A stretch of DNA of 5,210 bases from DAIOSQ01 sp036752465. GTDB lineage: Bacteria; Pseudomonadota; Gammaproteobacteria; Legionellales; Legionellaceae. A program made the translations under genes and the position numbers. Numbering within the stretch: the stretch's first letter is position 1; every line of letters begins with the position of its first letter. Under the pieces are notes generated by a model. The model ran no database searches. It had not been told where the DNA came from and saw nothing but the letters and a program-made list of their open reading frames with translations. Of this stretch, positions 1 through 4,934 are shown one piece after another. The stretch covers positions 1 to 5,210 of the forward strand of contig DAIOSQ010000120.1 of assembly GCA_036752465.1 (NCBI GenBank). Direction: 5' to 3'.

Positions 1-111
1 AATCCTTTGTTGCTGGATCCAGACCATCACGTTGCGATCGATATTCTAGCAAACTATAGTACTGAAACATGGCAACCTGCACCTTCACCAGGTAAAAAAA
101 CCTCGATATAA
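1..111 (+). CDS. C-terminal end of an unidentified protein (partial)
   Basis: Frame 1 is open from the first base to a TAA at 109-111, immediately followed by an in-frame TGA (112-114). It would encode the last 36 residues of a protein entering from the left, beginning NPLLLDPDHHVAIDILANYS and ending in a Pro/Lys-rich tail (PAPSPGKKTSI). The other two forward frames close by position 59, so this is the best open frame, and the double stop suits a genuine gene end. The fragment is too short to identify a family and has no motif I recognise. No start codon lies inside the window. The alternative is that this is non-coding sequence with a chance opening. Confidence 0.4.
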   Translation, partial: NPLLLDPDHHVAIDILANYSTETWQPAPSPGKKTSI

Positions 112-266
112 TGAGTACTGATAGACGTGACTTTAGCAAAACAATCCCAATTCATCCAACGCGAGTTTAAAGGATATGGTGGGTAAGCATATGTGACTGT
201 ACAAAGTAGAACAGTGCCCTGCGCAAGCCGTGCGTAAAATTTTTAGGGTTATTTGGAGCATCCATT

Positions 267-1502
267 ATGGTACATTGTCCAATGCCAAAAGCACTCATAG
301 ACACCCGCCAACATCTTAAAGAAAAAGACTGGCAAACATTTGCAGCGCCATCATTTGCGCCGAATGACCTGATTATTTGTTTGGATTTTTTAAAACAATA
401 TGATAACAACAATGCCACATTCGAATCATACCGTCGTGAAATAGAACGATTAATTCAATGGGCTTGGTTGGTTGATAAAAAATCAGTTCTTGATTTAAAG
501 CGACAAGATGTAGAAAATTATATTCAATTTTGTCTGGATCCGCCTAAGGCTTGGATTGGAAGCAAAAAAGTATCACGTTTTATTACCCACAATGGGAATC
601 GCATTCCCAATCCTGAGTGGCGCCCTTTCGTGGTGACTGTCAGCAAGGCCGATCATAAAAATGGACTAAAGCCAGAGAAAAAAAACTACCAATTATCGCA
701 AAAAGCTACCCGTGAGATTTTTACAGTACTCAGCAGCTTTTATAATTATTTGGCTTTAGAAGAAAAAGTATCAACTAACCCCATTGCGCTCATCAAGCAG
801 AAAAGCAAGTATATCCAAAAGCAACAACATCAAGCACAAGTGATGCGCTTAAGTGAAAAGCAATGGCAAACATGTCTTGATACGGTTAAACATATGGCAA
901 AGGATGCACCTGACAAGCACGAACGGACCTTATTTATTATTTCTGCGCTGTATTTATTGTACTTACGCATCTCAGAACTATGCGCCAGTGATCGTTGGAC
1001 ACCGGAAATGCGGCATTTTTATCAAGATAGCCTGGGGTGTTGGTGGTTTAAAACGGTAGGAAAGGGGAATAAAATGCGAGATATCGCAGTCCCTGATGAT
1101 ATGCTTGCCGCCCTGAAACGATATCGTCTAAGTATGCAATTAACCCCCCTTCCCTCGATCAATGATCAAAGCCCATTGCTGCCTAAGGAAAAAGGCAAAG
1201 GTTCCATGAGCAGTGGAAGGCACATTCGGCGTTTAGTACAAGACTGCTTTGATCAAACAATGCTTGTTTTAAGAAACACAGGTTTTTCAACCGAAGCCGA
1301 TAGCTTTGAATCAGCAACGGTACATTGGTTGCGCCATACCGGTATTTCAGATGACATCAACCTGCGAGGGCGACCGGTGGCACACGTTCGTGATGATGCA
1401 GGACATAGCTCAAGCGCAATTACCGATCGGTATAACGATATCGATCTCATCGAGCGACATCAATCAGCCAAACATAAGAAATTAGTATCCACAGAGGATT
1501 AG
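267..1502 (+). CDS. Tyrosine-type site-specific recombinase/integrase
   Basis: A 411-residue tyrosine recombinase, which would cut and rejoin DNA through a covalent 3'-phosphotyrosine intermediate. The N-terminal half (about residues 35-180) is the core-binding, SAM-like helical domain. It contains an unusual insertion around residues 92-125 with the signature PNPEWRPF. The catalytic domain (about 195-400) shows the full active site: Arg234 in LRISEL, Lys266 in the VGKGNK beta-hairpin, His353 and Arg356 in HWLRHTG, His380 in DAGHSS, and the nucleophile Tyr389 in DRYND. The start at 267 is supported by GGAG at 255-258, eight bases upstream. I recall close relatives with the same PEWRPF and GHSSSAIT segments as solitary chromosomal or plasmid recombinases in Gammaproteobacteria. 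No excisionase, tRNA or att-like repeat is visible here, so its substrate is unknown. The gene is intact and the family call is secure. Confidence 0.96.
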   Translation: MVHCPMPKALIDTRQHLKEKDWQTFAAPSFAPNDLIICLDFLKQYDNNNATFESYRREIERLIQWAWLVDKKSVLDLKRQDVENYIQFCLDPPKAWIGSKKVSRFITHNGNRIPNPEWRPFVVTVSKADHKNGLKPEKKNYQLSQKATREIFTVLSSFYNYLALEEKVSTNPIALIKQKSKYIQKQQHQAQVMRLSEKQWQTCLDTVKHMAKDAPDKHERTLFIISALYLLYLRISELCASDRWTPEMRHFYQDSLGCWWFKTVGKGNKMRDIAVPDDMLAALKRYRLSMQLTPLPSINDQSPLLPKEKGKGSMSSGRHIRRLVQDCFDQTMLVLRNTGFSTEADSFESATVHWLRHTGISDDINLRGRPVAHVRDDAGHSSSAITDRYNDIDLIERHQSAKHKKLVSTED

Positions 1503-1664
1503 CCAACACCAACAACACCATGCTGTTTACACTTCATCAGCGCAAATAACCAACAGACCTTATCTATTGCAGAAGCAGCCAATTGCATAACTTAATCGTG
1601 AGCATCCTGAAGTGGGATCGATTACATCACGAGAAACTCGAGTATGATGGTGGTACTAAATATT

Positions 1665-1693
1665 TTGCATATAAACTGTTTTTTATGTAAAAT
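1665..1693 (+). promoter_or_regulatory. Sigma70-type promoter of the small membrane protein gene
   Basis: TTGCAT (1665-1670) is followed by a 17-base spacer and TAAAAT (1688-1693). This is a near-consensus -35/-10 pair at ideal spacing, in an AT-rich stretch. Transcription would start near 1700, giving a leader of about 18 bases. The remainder of the 1503-1717 spacer shows only short chance inverted repeats (for example CGAG-AAA-CTCG at 1630-1640) and no convincing terminator for the recombinase gene. Confidence 0.6.
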
Positions 1694-1717
1694 TAATTGA
1701 CAAATAAGGATTAAATT

Positions 1718-2122
1718 ATGATAGAGCAAAACATAAACGATTTTATTTCACAATTTGGCAGCGATCCATTTAGCATGCAAATGGGCTTCAATCTTTTAAG
1801 CAGTCTCACGAATTTAACTTTAAATTTTTGTCTTACCCTGCCCTGCGTACTGATGTTCTTAGATGCATACAGGGAAAATCATAAAGATTTAATGCAAATT
1901 TGGGGGCTGTGTACCGTGGCTGCAGTAGCTACAAGCTCTATTGTATCCAGTGCACTTACTGCGGCAGTGTTTGGTATCGTGTTCCCCCCGATTGCTGTGA
2001 TATTAACGCCTGCATTTTTCTTCAGCTGCGCCGTCAAAGCAGGTTTATTGTTAGCAACAGCTATACTCGCTTCAAATCATAAACCCAACCAGAATATTAT
2101 GACAACCTTTGGTTTTTCCTGA
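1718..2122 (+). CDS. Small three-helix integral membrane protein, function unknown
   Basis: A 134-residue protein I do not recognise. After a polar N-terminus (residues 1-22) it has three hydrophobic stretches: about 24-48, 61-88 and 91-117. A polar charged loop, DAYRENHKDLMQ, separates the first two, and the short C-terminal tail is polar. There is no cleavable signal peptide pattern, so it is probably a polytopic inner-membrane protein. The TM2 region is rich in small residues (VAAVATSSIVSSALTAAVFG), which allows tight helix packing. Expression signals are strong: AAGGA at 1706-1710, seven bases before the ATG, and a good promoter at 1665-1693, so it appears to be its own transcription unit and not a passenger of the recombinase gene. 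A holin-like, toxin-like or secreted membrane-acting role cannot be excluded, but nothing in the sequence supports one specifically. Confidence 0.75.
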   Translation: MIEQNINDFISQFGSDPFSMQMGFNLLSSLTNLTLNFCLTLPCVLMFLDAYRENHKDLMQIWGLCTVAAVATSSIVSSALTAAVFGIVFPPIAVILTPAFFFSCAVKAGLLLATAILASNHKPNQNIMTTFGFS

Positions 2123-2128
2123 TGCACC

Positions 2129-2166
2129 GCATCCATTAAATGCCCCGTATTACCGGCAGCGGATGC
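2129..2166. repeat. Nested inverted repeat between convergent genes
   Basis: GCATCC (2129-2134) pairs with GGATGC (2161-2166), and inside it TGCC (2141-2144) pairs with GGCA (2155-2158). This gives a two-tier stem just after the stop at 2120-2122 and beyond the end of the minus-strand gene at 2234. It could terminate either convergent gene, but no T-tract follows on either strand, so an intrinsic terminator is not well supported. The rest of 2123-2233 shows nothing else. Confidence 0.25.
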
Positions 2167-2233
2167 AGGCTTGATTCTCCTGAAAAACGCAGTTGCCATC
2201 GTCGCGAGCGGGTAAAGCGATTCTTCTGCTCTA

Positions 2234-2665
2234 TTATGGCCAAGCAGGTCCTATGCAACAATATGGCCCAGTTTGATGAGGAGATTTTTTGGGAGAGTGC
2301 TTGGAGGGCTTCTTTACAGGACTGCGCCCATATAAATTTTCTGTACGCAGTAGAGTAAGCGGAACATGCAAGCGTGCTCGATACTTGCCATATTGATGGT
2401 GTTCACAGGGTGATGGTTCACTGTCACTAAAGGTTAGCGGGGGAAGAAGATCGTCAGCAACGCTGATGTCTCCTACTTCTAGTGAGAGTGGGGTTTGACA
2501 GTAAAACAGTGCAATTTTCACTGCAACGGGCGAAACATTCATAGCAAGGGCTTGCTTTCTCGCGCGCATCTCAGCAATTTTGGTATGGAGCTCATGAATA
2601 GACTCGACTAGTTCATCTAAATCAGATAATACGTAATTTTTGGTTGGTTGTAAGCTTTTTTTCAT
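2234..2665 (-). CDS. Hypothetical protein co-transcribed with def
   Basis: A 143-residue protein with no family I recognise. Residues 11-42 form an acidic-to-basic amphipathic helix with a heptad feel (LSDLDELVESIHELHTKIAE), suggestive of a short coiled coil. The middle (about 45-90) is mixed, with a Pro/Ser-rich acidic patch. The C-terminus (114-143) is basic and Pro/Ser/His-rich (VKKPSKHSPKKSPHQTGP), probably disordered. It starts nine bases after the def stop. The minus-strand Shine-Dalgarno-like GAG (2675-2673) overlaps that stop codon, so translation is probably coupled to def. The opposite-strand frame at 2140-2358 overlaps its end but lacks a ribosome binding site, so I prefer this one. 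The low-complexity tail could be read-through after an old frameshift. Confidence 0.6.
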   Translation of the reverse strand: MKKSLQPTKNYVLSDLDELVESIHELHTKIAEMRARKQALAMNVSPVAVKIALFYCQTPLSLEVGDISVADDLLPPLTFSDSEPSPCEHHQYGKYRARLHVPLTLLRTENLYGRSPVKKPSKHSPKKSPHQTGPYCCIGPAWP

Positions 2666-2674
2666 TTATTTTCT

Positions 2675-3202
2675 CTAATTTTGCCAAATAATATCCGAAA
2701 GTTCGTCTTCAAAACCAAAATACTGGAGATCTTTAATCCGCCTTGGGTACAAAATACCATCCAAATGGTCACATTCATGCTGGACAACTCGGGCATGAAA
2801 ATCTTCAGCGATTCGGCTAAAAAAATTTCCTTTTGCATCGTATCCCTGGTATTGAATTTTTCGATACCGTGGTACCAAACCGCGTAATCCTGGGACACTC
2901 AAGCAACCTTCCCAGCCATCAACCATCTCATCTGAAAGAATGGTGATTTCCGGGTTGATTAAAATTGTCAATGGAATCGCTGCTTCATTAGGATAGCGGG
3001 GGCTACCCTCAAATCCAAACAAGACAATTCGTAGATTTTGCCCAATTTGTGGAGCAGCTATGCCTACGCCTTTTTCTGCCTGCATGGTGTCGATCATATC
3101 ACCAATTACAGCTTGCAACATCGTATCCGTCAAATCACTGACCATCATCGAAGGCGATGCCAATTGTTGATTACCCATTTTAACCACTGGTTTTATGGCC
3201 AT
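2675..3202 (-). CDS. def: Peptide deformylase
   Basis: A 175-residue cytoplasmic metalloenzyme that removes the formyl group from N-terminal formyl-methionine of new proteins. All three diagnostic motifs are present. Motif 1 is GVGIAAPQ (residues 45-52). Motif 2 is EGCLS (98-102), with metal ligand Cys100. Motif 3 is QHECDH (141-146), with ligands His142 and His146 and catalytic Glu143. Length is normal for the family (about 165-185). The start is backed by AGGG nine bases upstream and by the family-typical opening MAIKPVVKMG. It is not followed by fmt, the usual partner of the principal def gene; instead an unknown protein follows. With the IKDLQYFGFED tail, this suggests a second, non-fmt-linked deformylase paralogue, which is an inference. 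Confidence 0.97.
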   Translation of the reverse strand: MAIKPVVKMGNQQLASPSMMVSDLTDTMLQAVIGDMIDTMQAEKGVGIAAPQIGQNLRIVLFGFEGSPRYPNEAAIPLTILINPEITILSDEMVDGWEGCLSVPGLRGLVPRYRKIQYQGYDAKGNFFSRIAEDFHARVVQHECDHLDGILYPRRIKDLQYFGFEDELSDIIWQN

Positions 3203-3216
3203 GCCGCAATGCCCTA

Positions 3217-3230
3217 GATAATGAATTATC
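3217..3230. repeat. Short palindrome over the predicted def transcription start
   Basis: GATAAT-GA-ATTATC is a perfect 6+6 inverted repeat with a 2-base centre, lying where the predicted def promoter would start transcription (near 3226). It could be an operator or a small hairpin in the def leader. A repeat this short is also expected about once by chance in a window this size. Confidence 0.25.
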
Positions 3231-3232
3231 CA

Positions 3233-3260
3233 AATATAATAGCATGAATTTGACTATCAA
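3233..3260 (-). promoter_or_regulatory. Predicted sigma70-type promoter of def
   Basis: On the minus strand, TTGATA (3260-3255) is followed by a 16-base spacer and TATATT (3238-3233). The predicted start near 3226 gives a def leader of about 24 bases. It would drive def and the linked 143-residue protein gene. Confidence 0.5.
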
Positions 3261-3273
3261 CAGTAGCAAATAT

Positions 3274-3316
3274 TTAACCATATATTAGCACAGACCCCAT
3301 GTGTGCAAATGGTTAA
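3274..3316. repeat. Two-tier inverted repeat in the divergent spacer
   Basis: TTAACCAT (3274-3281) is perfectly complementary to ATGGTTAA (3309-3316). Inside it GCACA (3288-3292) pairs with TGTGC (3302-3306). CACAGA (3289-3294) can alternatively pair with TCTGTG (3325-3330), which would exclude the inner stem. The element lies upstream of both the def promoter and the gene at 3416. It could be a regulator site, an RNA structure or chance; there is no T-tract. The rest of the 3203-3415 spacer has no convincing -35/-10 pair for the plus-strand gene. Confidence 0.35.
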
Positions 3317-3415
3317 GGCCATGCTCTGTGTCAGGATCTTATTAGGCGTTCCTCATAAATCCTTAAGCTTATGTTGCTATCGTGGCGATCAATTTAAAAC
3401 CAGAAAGGTTAATGA

Positions 3416-3766
3416 ATGATGTTTAGATTTTTTAAAGGCTGCTGCGGCACAAATGCAGTCGACCAACCTGAAACAAATAAACGCAAATTAGATAAAAACA
3501 AAATAGAAATACTCAAGGAAGGGAAGCTTCCGCCAGGTTTGAAAGTTTATAGCAACCCTAAACTAATCGCATCCTGTGACTCAAGTACAGAAATTAGCTC
3601 TAGCCAATCTTCTGATCTTAGATACATGTCCAGTTTAAAAAGGTCACAAAACGCGCGAAACCTCGAACCTCGCATCATAGAACAGACTGGCGGTAGTTCT
3701 TTCGACAACATAACAGAAGACCCATTAGCCTGGAGTGACTATTTTGATGCCGGCTTGACATTTTAA
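3416..3766 (+). CDS. Small serine-rich hypothetical protein, possible secreted effector
   Basis: A 116-residue soluble protein I do not recognise. It opens with a short basic-aromatic stretch and a Cys pair (MMFRFFKGCCG, Cys9-Cys10). Then come a Lys/Arg-rich segment (22-37), a Ser-rich segment (54-76), a basic patch (75-86) and an acidic C-terminal tail (from about 89) ending in DAGLTF. No transmembrane helix or catalytic motif is visible, and most of it looks disordered. AAGG at 3405-3408 lies seven bases from the ATG at 3416; the next codon is also ATG (3419), ten bases away, so either could be used. Low complexity, a serine-rich core, an acidic tail and Leu at position -3 resemble Dot/Icm-type secreted proteins of Legionella and Coxiella. 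This is only a suggestion, because no secretion gene is in view. Confidence 0.65.
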   Translation: MMFRFFKGCCGTNAVDQPETNKRKLDKNKIEILKEGKLPPGLKVYSNPKLIASCDSSTEISSSQSSDLRYMSSLKRSQNARNLEPRIIEQTGGSSFDNITEDPLAWSDYFDAGLTF

Positions 3767-3778
3767 ACCAATCAATAA

Positions 3779-3820
3779 GCTGTTTATGACGACTGAGCAT
3801 CACTGCTCTGTGCCAGCAGC
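3779..3820. terminator. Weak hairpin between convergent genes
   Basis: GAGCA-TCAC-TGCTC (3795-3808) forms a compact 5-base-pair stem with a 4-base loop, 29 bases after the stop at 3766. An outer GCTG (3779-3782) can pair with CAGC (3814-3817 or 3817-3820). It sits between the converging 116-residue protein gene and the HIT gene and may stop both transcripts. No T-run follows on either strand, so it is at best a weak or Rho-assisted terminator. Confidence 0.25.
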
Positions 3821-3844
3821 ATCACATAAATGCACACAAGCCCG

Positions 3845-4279
3845 TCAAAATAGCACAGCGCTCAACTGTTCAACTAAGGCCGCAATCAAATGGTCTGCTG
3901 CTACATATGATTTTTCTGGTGCGGCAGACTGCCAAATCCCATGCGGCCATACAGGGTCATGTTTAAAACGTGCCAACACATGTATATGCATTTGAGCTAC
4001 TATGTTGCCTAGACTGCCTATGTTAAGTTTATCTGGCATAAACATATGTTGCATGATCAGCGAAAGTTGATGTATTTCTTCCATCAATTGATAGCGATCC
4101 GATTGACGCAACTCTGTGATTTCGGTTTTTTCCGGTTGGCGTGGTACCAGAATACACCAGGGATAGTCAGCATTATTTTTTAACAAGACGCGCGACAATG
4201 GCCAATCGACAAGGTTGAAAGTACTTGCACGTAAGCGCTCATCCAAGTGAAAATCGTTGATTTGTGCTTGGACCGGCAT
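3845..4279 (-). CDS. HIT-domain protein (histidine triad hydrolase/transferase)
   Basis: A cytoplasmic 144-residue protein of the histidine triad superfamily, whose members hydrolyse or transfer nucleotides through a covalent nucleotidyl-histidine. The family start FHLDERL is at about residues 10-16. YPWCILVPRQ (about 39-48) is the usual nucleotide-binding strand. LNIGSLGNIVAQMHIHVLAR (about 85-104) carries the signature, with His98 as predicted nucleophile and His100 following. The first triad position is Gln96, which is normal in this proteobacterial subfamily (Q-x-H-x-H); substrate unknown. I prefer the ATG at 4279, two bases after the ohr stop, with GGA at a workable distance. An in-frame ATG at 4294 would add five residues and overlap ohr by 13 bases, but its AGG is directly against the start codon. 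Either way it is translationally coupled to ohr. Confidence 0.9.
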   Translation of the reverse strand: MPVQAQINDFHLDERLRASTFNLVDWPLSRVLLKNNADYPWCILVPRQPEKTEITELRQSDRYQLMEEIHQLSLIMQHMFMPDKLNIGSLGNIVAQMHIHVLARFKHDPVWPHGIWQSAAPEKSYVAADHLIAALVEQLSAVLF

Positions 4280-4281
4280 AG

Positions 4282-4725
4282 CTATTCCGGACATCCTATG
4301 ACTACGAATTCAACAGCAATATTACCACGTGTCGCATGGGAATAAGGGCAAACCACTTCATGCGCTTCTTGCACCAAAGTCTCCAGCTCATGTTGTGGCA
4401 AAAGCGGATCCTCAATTTTGAACATGACCGCCAGTCCAAAACCGGATTTTTCGCGTGGACCAATTGCGACACTACAGGTAATGACTGCTTGGGTCGCATT
4501 TTTTTTATGTTGTTTAGCTACGAAATCGAGTGCACCGCCAAAGCATGCTGCATATCCTGCCGCAAAGAGGTGCTCTGGCGTGGTGGTATTAGGTTTTTCG
4601 TGGCCACCCATCGCTTGAGGAAGTGACAAATCAACCTTGACAGAACCGTCAGTTGTTTGACTATGTCCGTTGCGACCACCAGTTGCCGTGGCTGTTACAG
4701 TAAATAGCGATTTAATCTTATCCAT
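4282..4725 (-). CDS. ohr: Organic hydroperoxide resistance protein, Ohr subfamily of OsmC
   Basis: A 147-residue thiol peroxidase of the OsmC/Ohr fold that reduces organic and fatty-acid hydroperoxides in the cytoplasm, usually as a homodimer recharged by lipoylated proteins. The active site is complete and at the usual numbering: Arg18 in ATGGRNG, Glu51 in TPEHLFAAGY, peroxidatic Cys61 in AACFGGAL, and resolving Cys126 in VVCPYSHATRGN. The VCPYS-ATRGN motif separates Ohr from OsmC. Length is typical. GGAG sits eight bases before the ATG. It is the first gene of a pair with the HIT protein. I see no clear OhrR-type operator (TACAATT-like palindrome) and only a poor -35/-10 candidate upstream, so regulation cannot be read from this sequence. 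A TATCC direct repeat at 4757-4761 and 4767-4771, ten bases apart, is the only notable upstream element. Confidence 0.95.
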   Translation of the reverse strand: MDKIKSLFTVTATATGGRNGHSQTTDGSVKVDLSLPQAMGGHEKPNTTTPEHLFAAGYAACFGGALDFVAKQHKKNATQAVITCSVAIGPREKSGFGLAVMFKIEDPLLPQHELETLVQEAHEVVCPYSHATRGNIAVEFVVIGCPE

Positions 4726-4834
4726 TCTTTCTGCTCCGTTTTCAAGTGCAATAACATATCCGCGTGTATCCTAGAAGCCAGAAAACTACCAAGCGTGCTT
4801 CGATAGAATAATCTCACCTACTTCGCCAGTATTA

Positions 4835-4843
4835 TGCTAAAAT
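4835..4843 (+). promoter_or_regulatory. Extended -10 promoter candidate for the CvfB-family gene
   Basis: TGCTAAAAT (4835-4843) is an extended -10 element (TGn followed by TAAAAT, five of six matches to TATAAT). The -35 region is poor, which extended -10 promoters tolerate. Transcription would begin near 4850, leaving a leader of about 85 bases before the ATG at 4935. A second, weaker pair, TTGCAG (4893-4898) and TAATGA (4916-4921), would leave too short a leader. Confidence 0.4.
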
Positions 4844-4934
4844 AAATGCCTCACATAGCGAACTTTTTGCTGGGTCATTATCCTTATTGTCCTTGCAGAT
4901 TAGCGTGATTTTATCTAATGAGCAAGCGATAATC

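Noticed and set aside
58..121. AGTACTGA repeated at 58-65 and 114-121.
   Set aside because: Eight-base repeats are common by chance and no third copy or regular spacing is present.
258..2138. Direct repeat GCATCCATTA at 258-267 and 2129-2138, bracketing the recombinase and membrane protein genes like an att pair.
   Set aside because: About a dozen exact 10-base repeats are expected by chance in a window this size, the match does not extend further, and the left copy lies over the recombinase start region.
2141..2165. GTATTACCGGCAGCGG-like stretch resembling the reverse complement of a conserved 16S rRNA segment.
   Set aside because: The similarity is broken after about nine bases and nothing around it resembles rRNA.
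2140..2358. A 72-codon forward reading frame.
   Set aside because: No ribosome binding site, atypical protein composition, and it overlaps the end of the better supported minus-strand gene linked to def.
4726..4834. Search for an OhrR operator and promoter upstream of ohr, including TTGGTA followed by ATACAC on the minus strand.
   Set aside because: The -10 match is poor and no TACAATT-type palindrome is present, so it is not listed as a feature.
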